Positions 34,336 to 42,381 of a stretch of DNA of 64,000 nucleotides are shown piece by piece (within the stretch, counting starts at the first letter, position 1; the number at the start of each line of letters is the position of its first letter). The DNA is from Bacteroidota bacterium (GTDB lineage Bacteria > Bacteroidota > Bacteroidia > J057 > JADKCL01): NCBI GenBank assembly GCA_016718825.1, contig JADKCL010000016.1, positions 124,001 to 188,000 of the forward strand, written 5' to 3'. Below the pieces are notes generated by a model that had not been told where the DNA came from, did not search any database, and saw only the letters and a program-made list of their open reading frames with translations. The position numbers and the translations under genes were made by a program.

Positions 34336-34364
34336 CTTTTCACTTTTCACTTTTCACTTTTTCA
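34336..34364 (+). repeat. Heptamer tandem repeat (CTTTTCA, three exact copies plus one octamer)
   Basis: Copies start at 34336, 34343 and 34350, and CTTTTTCA at 34357. The repeat runs across the stop codon of the O-antigen-ligase-like gene on the minus strand, where it reads GTGAAAA and encodes the final VKK and the TGA. Confidence 0.7.
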
Positions 34365-35628
34365 CTCCCAGCGTCAGCATGAACACAGGTACAAGGAATC
34401 CGACGCCCACTTGCCGTTCAAGCGTGGATTCGCCCATCATCGCGAAGGTATAATTCAGCCAGAATGCCCAGAAAATCAGATCCTTGGGCCATGCCTTTGA
34501 AAGTATTGGATAAAACCAAGCCAATGCAAGCACCAAGAAGCCTACGATACCCAAACCAGCCAGATTTTCAAGGAATTGGTTATGTGGTTCCTGAAAATTT
34601 TCCGGACAGAGTTTGGTCTTGTCGATGACGTATTGATCGGTCATGTCTGCGTCCAAATCGGCTTTAGAAACCCCCAAAACAGGATGCTCCTTCCATAGGT
34701 TAATGGCAGTCTTCCAACTTTCAAACCTGGTTCCGATGCTCAGGTAATTGGGATCATGCCCTTTGAAATATTCGGTGACATCCATCGCCGTGTTGTCGAT
34801 GCGGCGCTGAAAAGATTCCAATCCGAAATAACCCGCAACCGGCACCGAAAGCAGACCAATTACCAGCACCATGGAAAGCAGATAGCGCCTTTTGCGCAGC
34901 AAAAGCAACAATCCGAGGGTTAAAATGGTGAGGTAAAGGCAAACAAGGCCGGTTCTTGTGGTGAGCACATGCATTTCGACAAAACAAATCAACGAAAGCA
35001 GGAGTAAGACAAAGCGGTCTCCCTTGAACAGCAAAGGAGACGGCTGCATCGCGGACCAAATCCCTCCTAAAATCGAAAAGGACATGACCACACTGAAATA
35101 AATGTGCGGACTTCCCAGCCATACTTGCACCTCTTTTGATATTTCGATGCGGTGGTTGATTTCGGCTGCATTGACTACGTAATCGATCACGGTACCGGTT
35201 CCAGCGACAAAGGTTCCCAGCAACAACAAGCCAAGTGCAATTCGAACCTGCTTCAAAGAAAATGGTCCCAAAACGGCCAGACCATACATCCCAAGAAAAA
35301 GTGGAGCCTTGATGGTCAGGTCTTCCAGCCATCGCTTCATTGCAATATCCCTGGCCCACAGGCCGGAAACAAGCTCGACAAAAAACAACAACGACATAAA
35401 AACCGCTGGCTTGTGCGCCCAAAACCGACGCAATTGCTCCCGAAGTGGAAAAAGGAACAATCCAGCGACCATCACCATGATGATTCCGATGCTGAGCAGC
35501 GCCGGGGACGTCACGAGTCCAGCCATGCATAGGAGCACGCCTCCATAGGAAATCCTCCGCAGGATGTTTTCGCGGGGCATCAAAGGCTGCTCCTGCCCTT
35601 GCCAACCAATTCGAGTGGGTAATTGCAT
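34354..35628 (-). CDS. O-antigen ligase-like polytopic membrane protein
   Basis: A 424-residue protein with about eleven to twelve membrane segments. Between the late segments is a large extracytoplasmic loop with YLSIGTRFESWKTAINLWKEHPVLGVSK and PHNQFLENLAGLGIVG. These contain the R-x3-W...HP-GVG-like and H-N-x(E/L) signatures of the Wzy_C family (O-antigen ligases and polymerases), which transfer polysaccharide chains between lipid carriers. The start was set at the ATG at 35628 (MQLPTRIGWQGQ); an upstream in-frame start would overlap the DUF983 gene by over 100 bases. The C-terminus (LGVKK) and stop are encoded by a heptamer repeat. Confidence 0.82.
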   Translation of the reverse strand: MQLPTRIGWQGQEQPLMPRENILRRISYGGVLLCMAGLVTSPALLSIGIIMVMVAGLFLFPLREQLRRFWAHKPAVFMSLLFFVELVSGLWARDIAMKRWLEDLTIKAPLFLGMYGLAVLGPFSLKQVRIALGLLLLGTFVAGTGTVIDYVVNAAEINHRIEISKEVQVWLGSPHIYFSVVMSFSILGGIWSAMQPSPLLFKGDRFVLLLLSLICFVEMHVLTTRTGLVCLYLTILTLGLLLLLRKRRYLLSMVLVIGLLSVPVAGYFGLESFQRRIDNTAMDVTEYFKGHDPNYLSIGTRFESWKTAINLWKEHPVLGVSKADLDADMTDQYVIDKTKLCPENFQEPHNQFLENLAGLGIVGFLVLALAWFYPILSKAWPKDLIFWAFWLNYTFAMMGESTLERQVGVGFLVPVFMLTLGVKK

Positions 35629-35686
35629 TTCCGCCAAACTACGGAAATTTAGATTTGGGATAAATGGAAGAAAAACGGGATGAGAA

Positions 35687-36154
35687 CTATTCGGCGGTTT
35701 CCAATTTCTCCGAATGCAATTGGCCGTCTTCCCCGACATACAATTTGAACCTTCGCGCAAAACCGGGATCAAACCGCACACTACCAAGACCATGGAGCAT
35801 TACCGTGCTTGCATATCGAAAAATGAGCGGAAGGAGGACGAGAATCAAGCCTACGATCAGTGCGATGACGGCCCATTCGTTCCAACTCGGAAACAGGAAA
35901 ACGTATCCCAATGCACCTATCACCGAAATCAAAGAGGTAAAGCCATAGCCAATGTAGGAAGCTCCCATATAAAAGCCTGGTTCGATCACAAAATCCTGCC
36001 CGCAATGCGTGCATTCAGGGTACATTTTGTAGAACGCGTCGATACGATATGCTGGCTTTTCAAACAATTCGCCTTCACGACACCGCGGACACCGGCAATT
36101 TGCCAGTGCGAATAACCGTGAGGGAACAGCTGCTATTGGTTTGGGCTTTTCCAT
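35687..36154 (-). CDS. DUF983 family membrane protein
   Basis: A 155-residue protein starting with two zinc-ribbon-like CxxC pairs (NCRCPRCREGELF near 20-30 and YPECTHCGQDF near 47). Two membrane spans follow (about 62-82 and 92-115), then HGLGSVRFDPGF. This is the DUF983 family, common in Alphaproteobacteria and Bacteroidota next to cytochrome oxidase genes. It is the last gene of the respiratory supercluster, 14 bases after the CPMC protein. Function unknown; a role in oxidase assembly is suggested only by context. Confidence 0.85.
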   Translation of the reverse strand: MEKPKPIAAVPSRLFALANCRCPRCREGELFEKPAYRIDAFYKMYPECTHCGQDFVIEPGFYMGASYIGYGFTSLISVIGALGYVFLFPSWNEWAVIALIVGLILVLLPLIFRYASTVMLHGLGSVRFDPGFARRFKLYVGEDGQLHSEKLETAE

Positions 36155-36168
36155 GACAGCAAGATGAG

Positions 36169-36492
36169 CTATTCAGCGGATGGTCTGCCTGTCGGCCGAT
36201 GGTCTCCGATCACATCCTCGACTGTGGTAGTGGACAATTCCATGGCGTCGGCACGCTGCTTGCGGCGATAATGTACGACAACAACCACGCCGATGAGCAA
36301 CAAGGATCCGTAGGGAAGTACAAAAAGGTACAAAATTCCAGTGTTGAGCCCCGCAACAATTTGATTGCCTTTGGCACCGTAATTGGATCCCGAAGTCACA
36401 GCAGCCTTGCACATGGGGCATTGCGCATCCGACAACTGCGGGAGAAAAATCATTCCAAAAGCAAGAATCAGGATAGCCAAATACTTTTTCAT
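36169..36492 (-). CDS. Small exported membrane protein with CPMC motif in the oxidase cluster
   Basis: A 107-residue protein: signal peptide (MKKYLAILILAFGMIFLPQL, cleavage near DAQ), then CPMCKAAVTSG right after the cleavage site, one membrane span (LYLFVLPYGSLLLIGVVVVV) and a basic cytoplasmic tail. The CxxC faces the periplasm, like the metal or thiol motifs of copper-handling proteins. It lies between DUF420 (6 bases) and DUF983 (14 bases) in the same operon. I know no characterised homologue. A copper or thiol role in COX assembly is inference. Confidence 0.7.
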   Translation of the reverse strand: MKKYLAILILAFGMIFLPQLSDAQCPMCKAAVTSGSNYGAKGNQIVAGLNTGILYLFVLPYGSLLLIGVVVVVHYRRKQRADAMELSTTTVEDVIGDHRPTGRPSAE

Positions 36493-36498
36493 AGACGC

Positions 36499-37050
36499 TC
36501 AGTTTACCAATGCCGGATTAAACACATGCGCAAACAAATAAACAATGACACCCGTCACTGAAACATACAGCCAAATCGGCCAGGCCCATTTAACGATTTT
36601 CTTGTGGCTTGCGATAGAGTTGCTCAAACCGCGGTAGGTCGCAAACAAAGCCAATGGCACCACGGCCATCGAGAGTATGATATGCGAAAACAGGATCACC
36701 AGGTAGGTGACTTTCATCGCTCCGGTGCCACCAAATTTTACGTCTCCGTTAGCGCCGTGGTACAACACATAAGAAACGAGAAAAAAGATCGACAGCACCA
36801 ACGCCGTGATCATCGTGGTCTTGTGTGCCTGGATATTCCCTTTTTTCACAAACAGAAGGGCCACAATCAGGAGTACACTTACAATGCTGTTGATACCGGC
36901 ATTCATCGCGGGCAAAAAACTCAAATCCCCCACGAAGGCGGCGCCCCCAAAATCCGCGAACAGCAGCAACGCCACCAACGCCGGAACGACAACGCTCAAC
37001 GTTGCGATCAAGGGAACAAAAAGCCTGTCATTTCTTTTGAGCGTACTCAT
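36499..37050 (-). CDS. DUF420 (CtaM/YozB-like) membrane protein
   Basis: A 183-residue protein with five membrane spans and conserved His in KKGNIQAHKTTMITA and VSYVLYHGANG and SHIILSMAVVPLAL. This pattern defines DUF420, to which Bacillus/Staphylococcus CtaM (YozB) belongs. CtaM is needed for maturation of aa3-type heme-copper oxidases. The ORF overlaps the upstream SCO gene by 23 bases, consistent with translational coupling. Confidence 0.88.
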   Translation of the reverse strand: MSTLKRNDRLFVPLIATLSVVVPALVALLLFADFGGAAFVGDLSFLPAMNAGINSIVSVLLIVALLFVKKGNIQAHKTTMITALVLSIFFLVSYVLYHGANGDVKFGGTGAMKVTYLVILFSHIILSMAVVPLALFATYRGLSNSIASHKKIVKWAWPIWLYVSVTGVIVYLFAHVFNPALVN

Positions 37051-37711
37051 TTTTCAATCGCTTAATATCCGCAATCACTGAATCAACTTCGACGGGATTG
37101 GTTCCATCATAGAATCCACCCCTGAATCTTCCCTCCTTGTCCACCAGGCGCAGCGTATTGTCGTGAACGAACTTGATCGTCTTGTCCTCATCTTCTGTGG
37201 CGCTGAAGAAAAAATCTTCATGTTCAACCTTGTAAAGGTCGGTTTTGTTTCCTGTCAACATATACCATTGGTGCGGTCTCGCCCCATACTGTGCTGCATA
37301 GACTTGAAGGATGGAAAGCGAATCGTACTCAGGATCAACCGAAAACGAAACCAACTTCACCTCCGGATCGTCGGCAAATGCAGTTTGAATTTTTTGAAGG
37401 CCTTGGCTCAATTTGGGACAAATGCTCGTGCAAGTCGTAAAAAAGACATCCGCCACCCAAATTTTCCCGCGAAGGCTGTCTTGCGTAATGGTGTTGCCGG
37501 TCTGCGAAACGAATGAAAATTTGCCAACGGTCTTAATCACTGAATCCTGCCCGCCATCGGGATTGGGAACCATGATCGGAAGTATCTTGACTGAAGTACC
37601 AATTGGTGATGTCGTTGGAACCCCAACCACATAGTACATGATCATGTAGGAGATTCCGGCTCCAATCAGGATGGTAGCCAAAATGAACAGGGGACGTGCA
37701 TTCTTTCGCAA
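37028..37711 (-). CDS. SCO1/SenC family copper chaperone
   Basis: A 227-residue membrane-anchored thioredoxin-fold protein: an N-terminal transmembrane segment (about 8-30), then the copper site CTSIC (Cys94, Cys98) in VADVFFTTCTSICPKLS, and the third ligand His183 in IKFVHDNTLRLVDKEG. This is a complete SCO metal site, used to deliver copper or reduce thiols at the CuA centre of COX2. It lies after the second SCO-like gene in the same operon. Confidence 0.93.
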   Translation of the reverse strand: MRKNARPLFILATILIGAGISYMIMYYVVGVPTTSPIGTSVKILPIMVPNPDGGQDSVIKTVGKFSFVSQTGNTITQDSLRGKIWVADVFFTTCTSICPKLSQGLQKIQTAFADDPEVKLVSFSVDPEYDSLSILQVYAAQYGARPHQWYMLTGNKTDLYKVEHEDFFFSATEDEDKTIKFVHDNTLRLVDKEGRFRGGFYDGTNPVEVDSVIADIKRLKNEYAQKK

Positions 37712-37784
37712 AACCTTCGTCGCTAAGTTAACCGAGGCAAAAGTAATGCGTTTCCATGAAACGCAAACAGTGGATTACCCAGAA

Positions 37785-38471
37785 TCACTGGGGAGAATGC
37801 GCTCCGGAACGCATGTCGGCAAGCTCCTTTTGCAAAAAGACCATGTGCTGTGCCATGGTTACCATTTCATTTTCTGCAGCACTGTGGTAGATGCTGCCAC
37901 GGAGATGACCATCCCAATCCACCAAACGAAAGGTGCGATCCGTCAGGCCCTTCTCAGACAATGCTTTAGGATCCGTCGGCAGGAATTTGAGTTCCTCAAT
38001 CAGAAATTTTGAGAGAACAGCTGGGTTGCCTGTCAAAAAGTACCAACGACGGTCTGCCTCCAATTTCTCAGCATAGGCCTTCAAAACAGGAACGCTGTCG
38101 TTGGCGGGATCCACGGAAAACGAAATAATCCGAATGTCAGGATCCGTGGGGAAATCCTTGGTGAGGAGTTGTTTGATGTAAGCGTTTTCAATGTCGCAAG
38201 CATCGGAGCAATTGCCATGAAAAACGTTGGCCAACCAGATTTTCCCTTTCAAGGAATCCATCCGGAGGGTATCTCCCCGATGAGAGGCAAAAGAAAAATC
38301 ACCCACAGCCTTAAACACCGAATCCAGACTTCCGTCCGGATTCGGTATTTTTTCGCTAATAGTTTCGATGGGTCTATAGTTCTGCGTTCCAAATGCCTTG
38401 ATGAAGACATAGATCAAAATCGGAAAGATGAGGATCAGGAACAGAACAAAAAACGCACGGTATTTTTTCAT
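37785..38471 (-). CDS. SCO-like protein lacking the copper-ligand His
   Basis: A 228-residue paralogue of the next gene, with an N-terminal anchor (AFFVLFLILIFPILIYVFI) and the same domain order. The CxxxC is present (CSDAC, Cys88 and Cys92 in ANVFHGNCSDACDIE). The position of the conserved His is Thr177 in KGLTDRTFRLVDWDG. Without that ligand it may serve as a thiol oxidoreductase rather than a copper donor. The start was set at the ATG at 38471, two bases after the COX4 gene ends; an upstream in-frame start would lie inside that gene. Confidence 0.85.
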   Translation of the reverse strand: MKKYRAFFVLFLILIFPILIYVFIKAFGTQNYRPIETISEKIPNPDGSLDSVFKAVGDFSFASHRGDTLRMDSLKGKIWLANVFHGNCSDACDIENAYIKQLLTKDFPTDPDIRIISFSVDPANDSVPVLKAYAEKLEADRRWYFLTGNPAVLSKFLIEELKFLPTDPKALSEKGLTDRTFRLVDWDGHLRGSIYHSAAENEMVTMAQHMVFLQKELADMRSGAHSPQ

Positions 38472-38473
38472 TT

Positions 38474-38866
38474 CTAGAGGCCCAAGAACCAGCCTTTTCC
38501 GTAGAATCCACCTTCGATCAACAGGGCAAGAATCAGCCACAGAACGAAAGTAAGGGGAATCAGGATGGTCATGATGAGGCTTTTAACTTCATCTTTTAAG
38601 TGCATGAAGGTTCCCACGATGTAGAAGGCCTTCACCAACGTCATCAGAATGTAGGTGATATTTCTGAATGCACCCCTTGGAACGGTAAATGCGATCACAA
38701 ATTCGATAGCGGTCAGGATGAACAGGATCCAAAACACCTGCCAGATTTTCTTTCTGGTAGTGACACCCGCGGCTTCATCGTGATGCGTATGGATATCAGG
38801 GTGGGTGTATGGGCTCTGATCGTTGTCATAGCCCTTTGAATGCGCATTGTGATGTGTATCTGACAT
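38474..38866 (-). CDS. ctaF: Cytochrome c oxidase subunit IV family protein
   Basis: A 130-residue protein with a His-rich hydrophilic N-terminus (about 1-35) and three membrane spans. The second contains TYILMTLVKAFYIVGTFMHLKDE, the signature of the prokaryotic COX4 (COX4_pro) family. It is a small structural subunit of the aa3 oxidase. Eleven bases separate it from the upstream COX3 gene. Confidence 0.9.
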   Translation of the reverse strand: MSDTHHNAHSKGYDNDQSPYTHPDIHTHHDEAAGVTTRKKIWQVFWILFILTAIEFVIAFTVPRGAFRNITYILMTLVKAFYIVGTFMHLKDEVKSLIMTILIPLTFVLWLILALLIEGGFYGKGWFLGL

Positions 38867-38877
38867 AACTTTTCAGA

Positions 38878-39762
38878 TTAGACGAGGTAGAAAAAGGTAA
38901 ACACAAACACCCAAACGAGGTCCACGAAGTGCCAGTAAAGACCGACCTTTTCGACCATTTCATAGTGTCCACGACGCTGCAGTTCTCCGTTTTTGGTCCA
39001 CTTGTAGATCAAGTAGTTCAAAAACACACCTGAAGCCACGTGCGTGCCGTGGAAACCGGTGATGAAGAAAAACAAATTCGCAAAGGATGGATTTTGCGCA
39101 TACTGATTGACAGTAAGGTTTGCACCACTGATGATGACCTCTGGATTTACCGAACCGTCTGGCAACAAAGAAGCCGCAGGAACCAATTGCTGGAACAAGG
39201 CAGTATTTTCAGGTGCCATCAGGTTTACCCCAAGGTGATCCACGCCGTTCATGATTTGAAGTCCACCATCGCCGGGCATAAACTGTGCAACCGTGCCGTC
39301 GAGCAAATGAATTGCTCCTGCGATATGGTGCGCACCATGTGTACCGATGATAAAGTGATACCATTCGTAGGCTTGGCAAGACAAAAATGCCACACCGCCC
39401 AAAATGGTCCAAAGCATGTATTTCTCAACCGCCTTTTGATCCATGCGATGCCCTGCCTCAACTGCAAGCACCATCGTAACGGAGGAAGCGATGAGGATAA
39501 AGGTCATCAATCCAACGAATGCAAGCGGGGCCTCGATATGAAACAATTCATAGAGCCCAGGAAAGTGGGTAAATACCAGTTCCGGGTTTGCCCAAGGGGT
39601 GCCACTCGCAAATCGAATCACACCATAAACTGCCAACAAAGTCGAAAAGGTGAATGCGTCTGACATGAGGAAAAACCACATCATCAGCTTGCCATAGGTT
39701 GCCTTGAAGGGCTTCCGGCCGCCATCCCATAGTGACTTCGGAATTGTCGCTGTTTGAGCCAT
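38878..39762 (-). CDS. ctaE: Cytochrome c oxidase subunit III (long form)
   Basis: A 294-residue COX3 with seven predicted membrane spans. Landmarks are KLMMWFFLMSDAFTFSTLL, AFLSCQAYEWYHFI, ITGFHGTHVASGVFLN and GLYWHFVDLVWVFVFTFFYL. An insertion of about 70 residues between spans 4 and 5 (HLLDGTVAQFMPGDGG to VNQYAQNP) is longer than in the paralogue that precedes it. Subunit III supports proton uptake and stability of subunit I. Confidence 0.93.
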   Translation of the reverse strand: MAQTATIPKSLWDGGRKPFKATYGKLMMWFFLMSDAFTFSTLLAVYGVIRFASGTPWANPELVFTHFPGLYELFHIEAPLAFVGLMTFILIASSVTMVLAVEAGHRMDQKAVEKYMLWTILGGVAFLSCQAYEWYHFIIGTHGAHHIAGAIHLLDGTVAQFMPGDGGLQIMNGVDHLGVNLMAPENTALFQQLVPAASLLPDGSVNPEVIISGANLTVNQYAQNPSFANLFFFITGFHGTHVASGVFLNYLIYKWTKNGELQRRGHYEMVEKVGLYWHFVDLVWVFVFTFFYLV

Positions 39763-39795
39763 TTTTTAAGCGATTGAGTTAAGCCATTTCAGATT

Positions 39796-40410
39796 TTATA
39801 CCAACGGATTGCCCTGGTTGAGCAACAAAAATATAAATAAATACAACCAGAGCAAACCCAAAAAATGCCAGAAAGTCGCAGCATTTTCGATTCCAACGAT
39901 GTTTCCCGGGTGGTAACGGTTGCCCATCAGGCGCACGTACACGTAACCCATGAAAATTAAGCCTGCAACGATGTGTAATCCATGCAGGCAGGTGATAACG
40001 TAAAGGTAATTGCCGGAGTTACTGCCGCCCGCTCCAAAAACAACACCTTCTTCAGTCAAATTGAACCAAGCCACCACCTGACCGGCCAAGAAAATCAGTC
40101 CCAACAACATGGTGAGGCTGAATCCTATTTTGGCCCTGCGGAAATCGCCTTTTCGCGCCCCCCAGAGCCCAATTTGCAACATCACACTTGCCACCAACAA
40201 AATGCCTGTATTCAACCAGAGCACTTTAGGCATGGAAAAGTAATGCCACATATCCTTGTCGCTTTCGATGCCTTTGCTCACAATGTAAGCACTCGTCAAA
40301 GCACCAAAAAGCAATATGATCGACACGATAAACAGCCAGAGATTAAATTTCGCTGGATGAATGATGTACTTCTTCTCGTTCGCTTCCACTGCCATTCCGC
40401 CCATATCCAT
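39796..40410 (-). CDS. ctaE: Cytochrome c oxidase subunit III (short paralogue)
   Basis: A 204-residue COX3-type protein with five membrane spans. Motifs are LWLFIVSIILLFGALTSAYIV, VITCLHGLHIVAGLIFMGYV and TFWHFLGLLWLYLFIFLL. It is the first of two adjacent COX3 genes, a common Bacteroidota arrangement. The start codon overlaps the ctaB stop (40410), so translation is probably coupled. Confidence 0.9.
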   Translation of the reverse strand: MDMGGMAVEANEKKYIIHPAKFNLWLFIVSIILLFGALTSAYIVSKGIESDKDMWHYFSMPKVLWLNTGILLVASVMLQIGLWGARKGDFRRAKIGFSLTMLLGLIFLAGQVVAWFNLTEEGVVFGAGGSNSGNYLYVITCLHGLHIVAGLIFMGYVYVRLMGNRYHPGNIVGIENAATFWHFLGLLWLYLFIFLLLNQGNPLV

Positions 40411-41318
40411 TAAAACTTATCGATCAACATGGCTATCTGCACAATCGGCAAATAGATAAACGAACCAAACATCAATCGGCTTGCCGATTTGATGGTTCGC
40501 GTTTGCAACAAGATGAATGCCTGAATGCTAAATCCGGCACCCGCCAAACCCAGCACAACCGTTGTAATCCATCCCGACATTCCAACCGCCAAGGGCAAAA
40601 TCACCACCGGCACTAATAGAAGGGTGTAAACAAGGATGATCGATGCCGTAAAGCCACTACGACCTGCATTGGAAGGCAGCATTTTGAAACCAGCCTTTTT
40701 GTAATCGTCCTCCAAAACCCAAGCAATTGCCCAGAAATGCGGGAATTGCCAAAGAAATTGCATCAAAAACAACACCAAGGCCTCAGTGCTCAAAGTGCCC
40801 GTCGCGGCAGCCCAACCGATCAGCGGTGGCATTGCACCGGGAAACGCACCCACAAAAACAGCGATCGAGTTCACGCGTTTCAAAGGCGTGTACACGAAGG
40901 CATATAGCAACAATGCAATCACGCCGAGCAGCGCTGGAACAAGTCCTTCGAATACCAAGCCCAACAATGTAATTCCGGCAGAACCGCAAACCAAGGCAAA
41001 AATCACCCCTTCGAGTGGTGAAATTACCTTTTTGGCCATCGGACGGTTTTGTGTGCGGGTCATCAAACGATCATACTCGGCCTCAATGACTTGGTTGAGC
41101 GTGTTGGAGGCGCCCGTGATTAAAAAACCACCCAAGCCGAGCGCAAGCACTGTCCAGAGATTAATCCCCACAACATTGGGGGCCATCATGTAGCCGAAAA
41201 TCGCTGAGAAAACTACAAGCAAAGTAAGCCTGGGCTTTACCAATTGCACGTAAGCCTTCACGCGGGCCGGAAATCCCGTCCTAGCACTTTCCGTTAATGT
41301 AGCGTTGCTACTCTGCAT
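40410..41318 (-). CDS. ctaB: Heme O synthase (protoheme IX farnesyltransferase)
   Basis: A 302-residue polytopic UbiA-family enzyme that adds the farnesyl group to heme B, the first step to heme A. The first aspartate-rich region is degenerate here but in the right place (ASNTLNQVIEAEYDRLMTRTQNRP), followed by FVYTPLKRVNSIAVFVGAFPGAMPPLIGWAA and LFLMQFLWQFPHFWAIAWVLEDDYKKAGFKML, all typical of CtaB/COX10. It follows ctaA, as expected for a pathway pair. Confidence 0.95.
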   Translation of the reverse strand: MQSSNATLTESARTGFPARVKAYVQLVKPRLTLLVVFSAIFGYMMAPNVVGINLWTVLALGLGGFLITGASNTLNQVIEAEYDRLMTRTQNRPMAKKVISPLEGVIFALVCGSAGITLLGLVFEGLVPALLGVIALLLYAFVYTPLKRVNSIAVFVGAFPGAMPPLIGWAAATGTLSTEALVLFLMQFLWQFPHFWAIAWVLEDDYKKAGFKMLPSNAGRSGFTASIILVYTLLLVPVVILPLAVGMSGWITTVVLGLAGAGFSIQAFILLQTRTIKSASRLMFGSFIYLPIVQIAMLIDKF

Positions 41319-41392
41319 CTATCTTTGCTCCCAAAAGGAGTTATCAAAACCAAAATCTTCAATCCAACAATCAATCCAACTCGCCTTCAATT

Positions 41393-42373
41393 TCATCCGT
41401 TGTCTCGCGACTTTCCGACGAGGTGAATCCATATTGCAAATTCAGCTGCAAAGATCAAGTTGGCAAACAACATGTGCAAAGGTTGCACGGCTGCAGGCAA
41501 GTCAAAATTTGCAAGTACCAACCCGAATACAATTTCGGCAGCAATTGCGACGATCAACCCGATGGAGAGTCTTTTCATCATCGGATGGCTGCTGAAATGA
41601 TTCAACACACTTCGAATCCAAACAGCAACCAAACCCGCCATGACTAACCAACCAATCTTATGAATCGAATAGCTCAACGAACCTTGCAACCATTCTGAAC
41701 GTTGGGACATTCCCACCTGCTGTGCGACGATGTCCACGGACTCACGCACTTTGGTACCAATCAGGATTTGGAAAACCGTCATAACAATGACTGCCAATCC
41801 AAGCCAAACGAGTTGCTTTGGAACCTTCTTGACTTCCGTTGCTTCAGGATAAATCCTTCTGCCGACGAGATAATTGGCGAGAATCAACAAGGCAACGATC
41901 ACCATTGCAACCAGAAGGTGAATGGTTACCATCCCTCCTTCCAAATTCTTGTCGACCACCAACTTTCCGAGCCAAGCTTCGAAACCGGTCAGCAACATCG
42001 CCACAAAACTCAGAAGGAACACACGTTTGTCCTTGCGCACAAAGCTCAACGACAAAACCGCGGTCAGAAACATCAACAACCCAATGGTAGCACCGACGAG
42101 TCTGTTGACATATTCAATCCAAGTCTGAAAGGCGTTAAACGTCTTCGATTCAAATTGCGGATGACTTTCAAAAAACGACTGTGGAATTTCATCCACTTGG
42201 GTTGGTGGCACAAAAAGTCCGAAACATTTGGGCCAGTCGGGACATCCCATCCCTGAACCAGTGCTACGCACAATTCCGCCAACCAGTATCAAAAACAAAA
42301 CAGCACCAACCGAAATCGTTGCAATACGTCTGTACCAAAGTTCGAGCGGTGCTGTCTTGTTATCTTTCACCAT
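41393..42373 (-). CDS. ctaA: Heme A synthase (COX15/CtaA)
   Basis: A membrane heme monooxygenase of about 326 residues that converts heme O to heme A. It has eight spans and GGIVRSTGSGMGCPDWPKCFG near the N-terminus with a Cys pair, EYVNRLVGATIG with the first heme His/Glu region nearby, HLLVAMVIVALLILANY, SIHKIGWLVMAG and VQPLHMLFANLIFA. The ctaD stop overlaps a possible TTG start at 42385 (TTGA). The ATG four codons later (42373) is preferred, but either is possible. Confidence 0.94.
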   Translation of the reverse strand: MVKDNKTAPLELWYRRIATISVGAVLFLILVGGIVRSTGSGMGCPDWPKCFGLFVPPTQVDEIPQSFFESHPQFESKTFNAFQTWIEYVNRLVGATIGLLMFLTAVLSLSFVRKDKRVFLLSFVAMLLTGFEAWLGKLVVDKNLEGGMVTIHLLVAMVIVALLILANYLVGRRIYPEATEVKKVPKQLVWLGLAVIVMTVFQILIGTKVRESVDIVAQQVGMSQRSEWLQGSLSYSIHKIGWLVMAGLVAVWIRSVLNHFSSHPMMKRLSIGLIVAIAAEIVFGLVLANFDLPAAVQPLHMLFANLIFAAEFAIWIHLVGKSRDNG

Positions 42374-42381
42374 CTCAAAGA

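Noticed and set aside
41320..41327. TATCTTTG on the plus strand near ctaB
   Set aside because: It matches the -7 consensus but points to no plus-strand gene and has no TTG at the right distance.
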